In this document: in pieces, positions 25,397 to 32,303 of the stretch
How positions within the stretch are numbered: the first letter of the stretch is position 1
How the letters are laid out: each line of letters starts with the position of its first letter
Assembly: GCA_017410585.1 (NCBI GenBank)
Contig: JAFQQM010000038.1
Span: forward strand, 1 to 40,166
Source of the DNA: Clostridia bacterium
GTDB taxonomy: Bacteria; Bacillota; Clostridia; Oscillospirales; Acutalibacteraceae
Direction: 5' to 3'
DNA: 40,166 nt
The notes under the pieces: generated by a model
Told to the model about the DNA's origin: nothing
Seen by the model: only the letters and a program-made list of their open reading frames with translations
Database searches by the model: none
Made by a program: the position numbers and the translations under genes

Positions 25397-26626
25397 TTAA
25401 TCCGCTTTGCGGCGTAGGATCGTGCCGATCGGCAACGGATGCGAAAAAGGCAGTTGTACAGCCATTGTCGGGTGGGGCGCCGCCTCGATGGGCGTCCCCT
25501 CGCCATCGGTCATTTCGGTTACTGTTAAGTCAAAAGGCTTGTCACCAGGGATCAACACCGACAGCGTATCCCCCACCAAAAAGCGGTTGCGTTGTTGCAG
25601 TTGAAGGCGGCCGTCACGGTAGCCGGTGACCACCGCGGCGATCTGCCACGAACGGATGTAGGTATTGGAGTGGGGATATTGCTCCGGTTCACCGAAATAA
25701 AAGCCGGTGCCGTAGGGACGGTGGCTGATGGTATCCAGTTCCGCCGCCAGCCACCGCTCGGGGCGGTAGTCGGAAGCACAGCCGGAAGCGATATAACCGT
25801 CCACCGCTTGTCGGTAGGCATTGGTGGTCACCGCCACGTAGTAGGGCGCTTTGGCGCGTCCTTCAATCTTGAAGGAAGAGACGCCCGCCTGCGCCAAGGC
25901 GGCGACGTGGTCGATCATATTGAGATCCTTGGCGTTAAAGAAGAAGGTGCCGTTTTCGTCCTGCTCAACGCCGTAGATCGCATCGGGGCGAGTCTCTTCG
26001 ATGATCCGATACTTCCAGCGGCAGGATTGGGCACATTCGCCGTGGTTGGAGTCGCGTCCGGTCAAATAGGTCGACAGCAGGCAACGACCGGAAAAGCCCA
26101 TACACATCGCACCGTGTACGAAACATTCCACCTCTAATTCACGGGGGACTTTGGCGCAGATCTCAGCCACTTCCTCCAGAGACAGTTCTCGCGCCAGCAC
26201 CACGCGCTTGGCACCCATTTCGTACAATACGCGCGCCGATTCGTAGTTGACAACGCCCATCTGGGTAGAGATATGCTGTTCCAGTTTGGGAGCATAGCGG
26301 CGAGCCAGCGACATCGCACCGAGATCCGCCAGTATCAGCGCATCCACGCCGATATCCTGCAATGCCGACAGATACTCCGGCAGAGCCGGCAGGTCGCGGT
26401 TTCGCGGCAGAATGTTGACGGTGACGTACACCTTGGTGCCGTTTTCGTGTGCCTTTTGCACACCAGCCGCCAGTTCCTCCAAATCGAAGTTGGCGGGTGC
26501 CAGCCGCATACCAAACTGCTTTCCCGCCAGATAGACGGCGTCCGCACCGTACAGCAGGGCGGCATCCAACCGTTCGCTGTCCCCGACCGGAGCAAGAATC
26601 TCGGGGCGGTTTAGACGGTTAGCCAT
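25397..26626 (-). CDS. peptidase U32 family protein (TrhP/RlhA-type RNA hydroxylation)
   Basis: A 409-residue U32 protein. The family signature ECFVHGAMCMGFSGRCLLS (168-186) is present, and Cys175, Cys182, Cys198 and Cys202 match the Fe-S ligand set known in TrhP and RlhA. Members install prephenate-dependent hydroxyls on U34 of tRNA (TrhP) or C2501 of 23S rRNA (RlhA), rather than acting as classical proteases. In B. subtilis, mltG (yrrL) is followed by trmR and two U32 genes (yrrN/yrrO); the mltG neighbour here favours a TrhP2-like role. Its ATG overlaps the mltG stop by 8 nt (ATGGCTAA). Confidence 0.9.
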   Translation of the reverse strand: MANRLNRPEILAPVGDSERLDAALLYGADAVYLAGKQFGMRLAPANFDLEELAAGVQKAHENGTKVYVTVNILPRNRDLPALPEYLSALQDIGVDALILADLGAMSLARRYAPKLEQHISTQMGVVNYESARVLYEMGAKRVVLARELSLEEVAEICAKVPRELEVECFVHGAMCMGFSGRCLLSTYLTGRDSNHGECAQSCRWKYRIIEETRPDAIYGVEQDENGTFFFNAKDLNMIDHVAALAQAGVSSFKIEGRAKAPYYVAVTTNAYRQAVDGYIASGCASDYRPERWLAAELDTISHRPYGTGFYFGEPEQYPHSNTYIRSWQIAAVVTGYRDGRLQLQQRNRFLVGDTLSVLIPGDKPFDLTVTEMTDGEGTPIEAAPHPTMAVQLPFSHPLPIGTILRRKAD

Positions 26627-28010
26627 ACAGGATCGCCACCCAATAATCGTGCTCGGACTTGGTGCGGGAGTAGTAAGTCTCGCCCGATTCCATATCCGAA
26701 ATGAAATAATAGCAACCGGCGACCTCGTCCGAGGTGCTCGGGTAGATGGCCGCATCCAGCGCTTTGAGACCCGGATTGCAGATAGCACCGACCGGCAGGC
26801 CGTCGCAAACGTAGGTGTCGTATGCGTCGTGGATATTCTGATCGCTGACGCCGTATTGATCGACGTACATCTGCGTGATATCCGATTGCAGTTTCGGGAA
26901 GTTGGCCGGCGATTCCAGACGGTTCCAGAAGACGCGGGAGACCTTACTGATATCCGCGTTGGAGTCGTCCTCCTTCTGAATGACCGATGCCAGCGTCACG
27001 ATCTGGTCGATGGTCATCCCCTTTGCCTTCACGGCACTGCGCATCGAGGTGGTAAACTTGTTGTCGAAGTTGTCAAGGAAGCGACAAATGGCGCTGTACG
27101 GGGCGCTTTCGACAAAGAAATCGTAGGTATCGGGGAACAGATAACCCTCCAATTTGTACAGGCGGTTGGGGTTATCGGGGATGGCTTTGACGAAATCGTA
27201 GTCAGCGGAGAAATCGTCGTTTTTAAGCGAGTTGAAGAAATCTTTTTGCGAACAGACGTTATTGGCCTCCAGCAGTTCGGCAATATCCAACAGCGTACTG
27301 CCCTCGGGGAAGGTGACGGTGACCGTTTCACGCTCAGCGACCGTCTGCAGGATGGCGATGATATTGTCATAGCCCATATCCGCCGAAACGGTGAACTGAC
27401 CGGGCTGGTATGTACCGTCGCCGCCGCTCATACGGGAGTACATACGGAAGATGAGTTTTTGCGAAATGACACCGTTTTCCTTCAGAATATCCGCCACCTC
27501 GCGGGTATTGGCACCCTCCGGAATGGTGACATCCACCAACGTGGCGTTGGTGGTCAGACCCAGCAGGTCGACCGCCGCCGACACAAACACAAACGACAGC
27601 AACGCCGAAGAAAGCAAAACGCCAAGGATCACGCCCAAAGCGGCACCCACCGAATAGCCCTTGCTCTTCTTCTTTTTCTTACGGCTGGGCGGAGGCAGGG
27701 GTTTGAGTTCCTCCTCCGGTTCGGTGCGGACAGCGCCACCCAACGGCATCGGTTGCGGGCGAGACTCGACCGGTTCTTCCGCCACCGGCGGTTCGGTCGT
27801 TACCGGTCGGGTAGAGGACGGCGGCAGTTCACCGAAATCGTCCAAGTCCAACTGCAATTTAAAACCGGAAACCTTATCCTTTCGGTCGGCCTCCAGTTTA
27901 CGCGCCAGTTGTTCCTCCTCGGTAGCGGGAGTTTCCGGTGTCGGCTCCGCCTTGGGGGCGTTGCCGGTCAGTTGCTCCAACAAGCGATCAAAGGATTCCT
28001 GTTCAGGCAC
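26619..28010 (-). CDS. mltG: endolytic murein transglycosylase MltG
   Basis: A 463-residue type II membrane protein. Residues 1-117 form a cytoplasmic acidic/Pro-rich region ending in RKKKKKSKG, TM helix about 120-145, LysM-like subdomain about 157-225 and 230-275, then the YceG catalytic domain with EGYLFPDTY (288-296) and ASVIQKED (341-348). Glu347 is the conserved catalytic-position Glu; the preceding Glu of the EKE form is Gln, as in many Firmicutes from memory. MltG cleaves nascent glycan strands to set their length. GTG start, 8 nt after AAGGAGG, overlapping the cyclo-ligase gene by 8 nt. Confidence 0.95.
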   Translation of the reverse strand: MPEQESFDRLLEQLTGNAPKAEPTPETPATEEEQLARKLEADRKDKVSGFKLQLDLDDFGELPPSSTRPVTTEPPVAEEPVESRPQPMPLGGAVRTEPEEELKPLPPPSRKKKKKSKGYSVGAALGVILGVLLSSALLSFVFVSAAVDLLGLTTNATLVDVTIPEGANTREVADILKENGVISQKLIFRMYSRMSGGDGTYQPGQFTVSADMGYDNIIAILQTVAERETVTVTFPEGSTLLDIAELLEANNVCSQKDFFNSLKNDDFSADYDFVKAIPDNPNRLYKLEGYLFPDTYDFFVESAPYSAICRFLDNFDNKFTTSMRSAVKAKGMTIDQIVTLASVIQKEDDSNADISKVSRVFWNRLESPANFPKLQSDITQMYVDQYGVSDQNIHDAYDTYVCDGLPVGAICNPGLKALDAAIYPSTSDEVAGCYYFISDMESGETYYSRTKSEHDYWVAILYG

Positions 28011-28572
28011 AGCAGATTCCTCCTTCCGTCACAACAAGTGACAGTGAAAAGTCAGTAGGGGTCACGGGGATGCGGTCGCACAGTTGATCGGACAGGCAGA
28101 CGCCGCAGGATACCCCTGTAAAGTACGGTAAAAAGCGGTCGTAATAACCGCCGCCCCGACCGAGGCGATGACCGAGGCGGTCGTAGCCGAGCGCCGGCAC
28201 CAAACACAGCGCATCGGCGGTCGGTTGCCAGAGGCGGTCGGGCGAGGTCGGGGGTTCGGCAATGCCGTAGTGACCGCGTTCCCGCTCGGTCAGCGAGGTG
28301 ATCTCGTAAAAGCGAAGCGTGTGCGTCATCGGGTCACAGACCGGCAAGGCCACCCGATGACCGTCGGCCAAGGCTGTTTGCAACAGCGGGATGATATCCG
28401 GCTCGTCGGAAAGCGGCGAAAACGCCAGCAACCAACGGCAGTTTTCATACGCCGGCAGTTGGCGGATACGATCGCACAAAGTCAGCGAAGCGGCCGCCGC
28501 AAAGGACGGATCCCGCTTTGCAAGGCGGTGGCGGAGAGACGCGCGAAGCGCCGATTTATCGGTCAACTGCAT
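28003..28572 (-). CDS. 5-formyltetrahydrofolate cyclo-ligase
   Basis: A 189-residue FTHFS cyclo-ligase (YgfA/MTHFS family), converting 5-formyl-THF to 5,10-methenyl-THF with ATP. Diagnostic VPALGYDRLGHRLGRGGGYYDRFL-type loop at about 125-148, where the conserved Gly/Arg/Tyr residues hold ATP, and a basic N-terminal KSALRASLRHRL. Start MQLTDKSALR overlaps the DJ-1 stop by 10 nt (ATGCAGTTGA); no strong ribosome site, consistent with coupling. With thyX upstream it fits folate recycling alongside dTMP synthesis. Confidence 0.93.
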   Translation of the reverse strand: MQLTDKSALRASLRHRLAKRDPSFAAAASLTLCDRIRQLPAYENCRWLLAFSPLSDEPDIIPLLQTALADGHRVALPVCDPMTHTLRFYEITSLTERERGHYGIAEPPTSPDRLWQPTADALCLVPALGYDRLGHRLGRGGGYYDRFLPYFTGVSCGVCLSDQLCDRIPVTPTDFSLSLVVTEGGICCA

Positions 28573-29093
28573 TGCATACCGCCGCAGACGGCGTCGGCTT
28601 TTTCCTTGCCGCACAGCGCCTCGATGAGGGTCGCGCCGAACGCCAGCGCCGCACCGGCACCTTTACCGGTGACGATAGGACCGTCACACACGGCCGGTTC
28701 GCCGGTGGCGCCGTCAGCGGTCTCAAAGCCGGGATAGCAGGTGTAGCGCCGGCCATCCAGCAGACCTTTATGCCCCAACACCGACGGAGCGGCACAGATG
28801 GCGGCAATCAGCAGGTCGTTATCCGCACAGTAGTCCAACAAACGTTGCACGGTTTCGGATGCTTCCAGATTGGTGGTGCCGGGCAGACCGCCGGGCAACA
28901 CGATCCCTTCCAGACCGTCGGTGGTGACGGCGGTTTCGGGCAGGTCGGCGCGGACGGTGATACCGTGGGTGCCGGTGGGGGTATCGGTACCGATACCGAC
29001 CGTTTGCACCGTCACACCGGCGCGACGAAGCATATCAATGGGGGCGATGGCTTCGGTCTCTTCAAAACCATCCGCTAAAAAAACGTAGATCAT
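28563..29093 (-). CDS. DJ-1/PfpI family protein
   Basis: A 176-residue class I glutamine-amidotransferase-like protein of the DJ-1 group. Nucleophile-elbow Cys100 in AAICAAPSVLG and Glu14 in FEETEAIAP correspond to Cys106 and Glu18 of human DJ-1; VLPGGLPG (65-72) is the other family loop. Members act as deglycase/glyoxalase-type or redox-stress proteins, and the specific reaction is disputed. Start MIYVFLADGFEE is 8 nt after GAGG. Placed between tmk (13 nt) and the cyclo-ligase gene (overlap). Confidence 0.92.
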   Translation of the reverse strand: MIYVFLADGFEETEAIAPIDMLRRAGVTVQTVGIGTDTPTGTHGITVRADLPETAVTTDGLEGIVLPGGLPGTTNLEASETVQRLLDYCADNDLLIAAICAAPSVLGHKGLLDGRRYTCYPGFETADGATGEPAVCDGPIVTGKGAGAALAFGATLIEALCGKEKADAVCGGMQCS

Positions 29094-29106
29094 AGATAAA
29101 ACCTCA

Positions 29107-29769
29107 TTACAGCCAGCGAGCAAGGCGGGATTTCAGATCCTCGGTGATGGTGTCCATCGGCAGGATCTCGCCGTCTTTGCTGCAAGGGACCATCGTCCAG
29201 CCCTGACGGGCGGCGATGAAGCGGGCGATCTCATGGCAACGGTACATAAAACTCTTATCCCGCTCATGCACGTCTTTCTTGGAAGCGTCGCCGTGGTAGC
29301 GATTGGAAAGCAGTTTTTCCGACAGTTCCAGCGGCATATCCAAAAACAGCACCTCATCGGGGCGAGGCAGACCAAGGCGGTCGTATTCGTAATCTTCCAG
29401 CCACGAAAGGTAATTTTCCCATTCCGATTCCGGCAATTTGGACATCTGGTAGATACCGTTGGCCGTGGTATAACGCGCCGCCAAGATCAGCGAACCGGCG
29501 AGGTAGTCCTTCTCCCAAAACTGTTTATAACTGGCGTAGCGGTCGACCGCATAGAAGGAAGAGGCCGCGTAGGCATTGACGTCATCCGGTTTGGAACCGT
29601 AGGTGCCCGCCAGATACTCCTTGACCAACGCCGAAGAGGGCTCGGCGTAGTTGGGAAAACTGATGCTGGCAGAGGGATGTCCGCTCTCGGACAAGTAGGC
29701 GGTCAGGCGGTCGAACTGCGTGCTTTTGCCGCAACCGTCCAGACCTTCCAAAACGATCAGTTTGCCCAT
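29107..29769 (-). CDS. tmk: thymidylate kinase-like protein
   Basis: A 220-residue P-loop kinase. GLDGCGKST (9-17) is the ATP loop; YTTANGIYQMSKL and FLDMPLELSEKLL follow the dTMP kinase pattern. Tmk phosphorylates dTMP, the product of ThyX encoded just upstream. The usual DRY motif reads ARY (LILAARYTT), so the Asp is missing. Two adjacent ATGs (29772, 29769); the second has better spacing (7 nt) from GGGAGG and gives a TGATG junction with thyX. Confidence 0.9.
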   Translation of the reverse strand: MGKLIVLEGLDGCGKSTQFDRLTAYLSESGHPSASISFPNYAEPSSALVKEYLAGTYGSKPDDVNAYAASSFYAVDRYASYKQFWEKDYLAGSLILAARYTTANGIYQMSKLPESEWENYLSWLEDYEYDRLGLPRPDEVLFLDMPLELSEKLLSNRYHGDASKKDVHERDKSFMYRCHEIARFIAARQGWTMVPCSKDGEILPMDTITEDLKSRLARWL

Positions 29770-30539
29770 CATTTCCCCTCCCGCAAGCGGTTGTATTTCT
29801 CGCGCATGGCGAGCATTTCGCCGCAGGTCATCTTACCTTCAGTGCAACCACCGCTAACGCACGGAGGACCGGCACGGCGGAACAGATCCGGCGCCGCCTC
29901 GATGCAACAGGCAAGCATCTTTTCCGCCAGTTCGCGGATCTCCCATTGAGCGCGATTGCAACAGCGATGACGGAAGAAATTGTACAAACTGCGGGCGTTC
30001 ATAGTCATCATAATTTTGGTGGTGCAGGCGTTGGGAAGCACAAAGCGGGCATCCTCGATCGCCTTCTTTTCCGCTAAGCGGGCGGCGGTCTTTTCGTCCT
30101 TACCCTCGGCAAGAAACGCCGCCTTGTGTTTGGCGTAGAGCAGGGCGGTCAGCGATTCATAATGGCGTTGATCCTCCTCCATCGCCTGCCGGTATTCGGC
30201 GGCCGCCTCCGGAATCGCCTCGATCTCCGGCGGGGTGACGTATTCAAACGAATTTTCCCGCACGTAGCGCTGGCTCTGTACGCTGTACGAAGCGATGCGG
30301 TGGCGGGTGATCTGCGCCAGAAGCGAACGGGAAACACCCTCGATACCGAAGGTGAAGGTGGCGTGCTCGATCGGGCTTTCGTGACCGATCTCCGCCAACA
30401 TATCCACAAAAGAAGAGACCTTCTCATCCGACATCCCGTCACGCACGTCGGTGATAGACGCAGACGAATAGCAAAGACGCGCCGCCGCCGCAACGGTGCG
30501 CTCCGGTGTGGGGGTATGCGCCAATAAAATGACATTCAT
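29769..30539 (-). CDS. thyX: flavin-dependent thymidylate synthase
   Basis: A 256-residue ThyX. The signature RHRx7S is at 79-89 (RHRIASYSVQS) followed by QRY; SPIEHATFTF (55-64) is the FAD-site segment and ARSLYNFFRHR the C-terminal folate/dUMP part. ThyX methylates dUMP using methylene-THF, NADPH and FAD, releasing THF rather than DHF. A Cys-rich tail (CVSGGC...MTCGEM) is extra. First gene of a six-gene operon with tmk, DJ-1, cyclo-ligase, mltG and U32. Ribosome site GCAAGGAG. Confidence 0.96.
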   Translation of the reverse strand: MNVILLAHTPTPERTVAAAARLCYSSASITDVRDGMSDEKVSSFVDMLAEIGHESPIEHATFTFGIEGVSRSLLAQITRHRIASYSVQSQRYVRENSFEYVTPPEIEAIPEAAAEYRQAMEEDQRHYESLTALLYAKHKAAFLAEGKDEKTAARLAEKKAIEDARFVLPNACTTKIMMTMNARSLYNFFRHRCCNRAQWEIRELAEKMLACCIEAAPDLFRRAGPPCVSGGCTEGKMTCGEMLAMREKYNRLREGK

Positions 30540-30572
30540 AGCCGTTTGCTCCTTGCAATTATAATTAACAAC

Positions 30573-30601
30573 ATTATAACAATTTTCTTCTCTTTATTCA
30601 A
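30573..30601 (-). promoter_or_regulatory. thyX operon promoter
   Basis: On the minus strand TTGAAT (30601-30596), 17-bp spacer, TATAAT (30578-30573). The -35 contains the TGA stop of the comEA-like gene. Confidence 0.87.
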
Positions 30602-30930
30602 GGGGTTTTCGGGGAAACAATGAAATATTCCTGCAAGTCCTCCCATTTTTTCGCGGTCATACCGGGGACGTCTTGCAATTGATAAAGATTTTCGTAGCGA
30701 CCGATGCGGTCTCGCTTGGCAATAATGGCGGCCGCTAACCCGTCATCCACACCGGGGACGGCGATCAATTCCTCAGCCGTGGCGACGTTAACGTCCAGTT
30801 TGGGGCGGGTGGTGACGGTGGCAGAAAGATCGGAGGACGGAAACAGCAAAGGGGCTTGCCACACGGCGGCTACCGTCATCAGCACCAGCAACGCGACCGC
30901 CGCCAGCAACAGTAAACGCTGTTTTTGCAC
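30598..30930 (-). CDS. ComEA-like helix-hairpin-helix protein
   Basis: A 110-residue protein with a basic N-terminus, one TM helix (about 5-25) and a C-terminal double HhH DNA-binding domain: LDVNVATAEELIAVPGVDDGLAAAII...NLYQLQDVPGMTAKKWEDL. This is the ComEA C-terminal arrangement without the SLBB domain; ComEA binds incoming DNA at the outer membrane face. The frame is open upstream to 30996, but a GTG at 30930 lies 6 nt after AAGGGGGGG, so it is preferred. Separated by a terminator from the small ORF upstream; a weak TTGCAA-16-TATTAA pair lies in that terminator. Confidence 0.82.
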   Translation of the reverse strand: MQKQRLLLLAAVALLVLMTVAAVWQAPLLFPSSDLSATVTTRPKLDVNVATAEELIAVPGVDDGLAAAIIAKRDRIGRYENLYQLQDVPGMTAKKWEDLQEYFIVSPKTP

Positions 30931-30956
30931 CGTTTTCCCCCCCTTGCTTAATACGC

Positions 30957-30987
30957 GAAAACCGCCCCATTGCAAGCAACAGGGCGG
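30957..30987 (-). terminator. terminator between the 45-residue ORF and the comEA-like gene
   Basis: On the minus strand CCGCCC...TTGC-TT-GCAA...GGGCGG followed by TTTT. It starts 6 nt after the small-ORF stop. Confidence 0.78.
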
Positions 30988-30992
30988 AAATC

Positions 30993-31130
30993 TCAAAAAT
31001 AATCGTCCATACTGCCGCCGTTAAACGGAACGAACGGCAACGACGGATCGGTCTCACCGGACAGAGACAGTGTCTCTACCGCCGGCAACGGCAACAACTC
31101 CAGATACGGAGACTCGTACGGTCGTTTCAT
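30993..31130 (-). CDS. 45-residue small protein, unknown
   Basis: A small ORF of 45 residues beginning MKRPYESPYLELLPLPAV and ending in an acidic MDDYF tail, with SGETDPSLPFVPFNGG between. Its ATG overlaps the lipoprotein stop (ATGA) and GAGGTG lies just upstream, so coupling is likely; a terminator follows. It repeats the LPFVPFN ending of the upstream lipoprotein through a 21-bp identical DNA stretch although the frames differ, which argues that both are translated. The YxSPxLELL...SGE pattern recalls small peptides I have seen in Clostridia, but I know no function. Confidence 0.62.
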   Translation of the reverse strand: MKRPYESPYLELLPLPAVETLSLSGETDPSLPFVPFNGGSMDDYF

Positions 31131-31163
31131 CGGACACCTCTATTAAACGGAACGAACGGCAAC
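31021..31163. repeat. 21-bp direct repeat, copies 122 bp apart
   Basis: Identical copies at 31021-31041 and 31143-31163. On the minus strand both encode LPFVPF followed by Asn, once near the end of the 45-residue ORF and once at the lipoprotein C-terminus. Confidence 0.85.
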
Positions 31164-31567
31164 TTGACCTCCGACTTGGTCGTGGTGGTCGACTCATCCT
31201 CTCCGGTGGTCGTGGTGGTCGATTGGGTGGTGGTCGTCGTGGTCGTGGTGGTGGAGACGTAACTGGTCACCGGAGCGCCGCCGTCGGTGGTGACTGCCTC
31301 ACCGTCATCGGTGGTGACCGTCACGTGGGCGGTGGAAGCATCCACGCCGGTGCCGGTGGTGTAGCCGAGGGTGGTCGTGGCAATATCGTCCTCATCGGGG
31401 ACGATGATCTCGGTCTCAAAGTCGCCGTCCATCGTGGTGGTGGTAACGGTGGGCGGGGCATCGGAATGGTCCGGCTCGTCCGGCGTCTTCGCACAACCGA
31501 CGCACAGGACGGTCAAGAGGAAAAAGCAAACAAGTAACAGGCAAAGCCACACGCGGGTATTACGCAT
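31127..31567 (-). CDS. Thr-rich putative lipoprotein
   Basis: A 146-residue exported protein: signal sequence MRNTRVWLCLLLVCFFLLTVL with a lipobox-like CVGC, so Cys26 is probably lipidated (Cys at the -3 position is slightly unusual). The rest is low complexity: an acidic, Pro-rich part, Thr runs and a TTTTTTTTTQSTTTTT linker, then KLPFVPFNRGVR. It looks like a surface spacer or stalk rather than an enzyme. Start is set by AAGGAGG 8 nt upstream. Own promoter; coupled to the 45-residue ORF. Not recognised beyond this. Confidence 0.75.
   Translation of the reverse strand: MRNTRVWLCLLLVCFFLLTVLCVGCAKTPDEPDHSDAPPTVTTTTMDGDFETEIIVPDEDDIATTTLGYTTGTGVDASTAHVTVTTDDGEAVTTDGGAPVTSYVSTTTTTTTTTQSTTTTTGEDESTTTTKSEVKLPFVPFNRGVR
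31172..31260. repeat. low-complexity GTGGTC-type tract (Thr codons)
   Basis: Imperfect GTC/GTG triplet repetition encoding the Thr-rich linker of the lipoprotein on the minus strand. Such tracts can change length by slippage in whole codons. Confidence 0.6.
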
Positions 31568-31603
31568 TGGGCGATCCTCCTTAATCATCAAATACTATTC
31601 TAC

Positions 31604-31632
31604 AGTTTACTCTATTTGCCGACAAATGTCAA
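31604..31632 (-). promoter_or_regulatory. lipoprotein gene promoter
   Basis: On the minus strand TTGACA (31632-31627), 17-bp spacer, TAAACT (31609-31604). The spacer contains the inverted repeat ATTTG-CCGA-CAAAT (31614-31627). Confidence 0.75.
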
Positions 31633-31656
31633 GGGCGGCGGGACATTCTGCCAAAG

Positions 31657-31688
31657 AAAAAATGCGGGACGAAACGTCCCGCATTTTT
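31657..31688. terminator. bidirectional-looking terminator after rubrerythrin
   Basis: Perfect 14-bp stem AAAAATGCGGGACG/CGTCCCGCATTTTT (31658-31671 and 31675-31688) with loop AAA and T tracts on both strands. Confidence 0.92.
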
Positions 31689-31695
31689 GGGAAAA

Positions 31696-32235
31696 TCAAT
31701 AATTTTCGGCGTGGAGTTCGAAATACGCCTGCGGATGGTTGCAGGTCGGGCAGATCTCCGGTGCCTCGGTGCCGACAACGATGTGACCGCAGTTGCGGCA
31801 TTCCCACACCTTGACCTCGCTCTTGGCGAAGACGGCGGCGGTCTCAACGTTCTTCAGCAACGCACGGTAGCGCTCCTCATGGTGCTTCTCGACCGCGGCA
31901 ACCAAGCGGAATTTGGCGGCCAGTTCCGGAAAGCCTTCCTTCTCGGCCGTCTCGGCAAAGCCGGCGTACATATCGGTCCATTCGTAGTTCTCGCCCGCCG
32001 CGGCGTCAGCGAGGTTCTCAGCAGTATCACCGATGCCGTTGAGTTCCTTGAACCACAGTTTGGCGTGTTCTTTCTCGTTATCGGCGGTCTTCAAAAACAA
32101 TGCCGCGATCTGCTCGAAGCCTTCCTTTTTCGCCTTGGACGCGAAATAGGTGTACTTATTGCGAGCCTGCGATTCGCCGGCAAACGCCGCTTCAAGGTTT
32201 TTCTCGGTCTGGGTACCTGCATATTTGTTAGCCAT
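31696..32235 (-). CDS. rubrerythrin
   Basis: A 179-residue rubrerythrin, an NAD(P)H-linked peroxidase protecting anaerobes from hydrogen peroxide. The four-helix diiron domain includes Glu21 ([14 protein letters not shown]), EKEH (54-57) and the second-half VEKHHEERY (115-123); the C-terminal rubredoxin-like domain has Cys146/Cys149 and Cys162/Cys165. Ligand set looks complete. ATG 8 nt behind GGGAGG. Monocistronic between its own promoter and a strong terminator. Supports an anaerobic host. Confidence 0.97.
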   Translation of the reverse strand: MANKYAGTQTEKNLEAAFAGESQARNKYTYFASKAKKEGFEQIAALFLKTADNEKEHAKLWFKELNGIGDTAENLADAAAGENYEWTDMYAGFAETAEKEGFPELAAKFRLVAAVEKHHEERYRALLKNVETAAVFAKSEVKVWECRNCGHIVVGTEAPEICPTCNHPQAYFELHAENY

Positions 32236-32274
32236 AGTTATTTCCTCCCTAAAAAATTGATTGGGTACGGTCTT

Positions 32275-32303
32275 ATCTTACCCATTTTTTCGGATAAAGT
32301 CAA
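32275..32303 (-). promoter_or_regulatory. rubrerythrin promoter
   Basis: On the minus strand TTGACT (32303-32298), 17-bp spacer, TAAGAT (32280-32275). The -35 contains the TGA stop codon (32302-32300) of the upstream flavoprotein gene. Confidence 0.8.

Noticed and set aside
26649..28058. 469-codon plus-strand open frame opposite mltG
   Set aside because: Shadow of the mltG codon pattern; no motif, no promoter, and it runs past the mltG start.
30930..30996. Longer start for the comEA-like gene (TTG at 30996)
   Set aside because: The extension lies over the terminator hairpin and lacks a ribosome site, while GTG 30930 has a strong one and begins right before the membrane helix.
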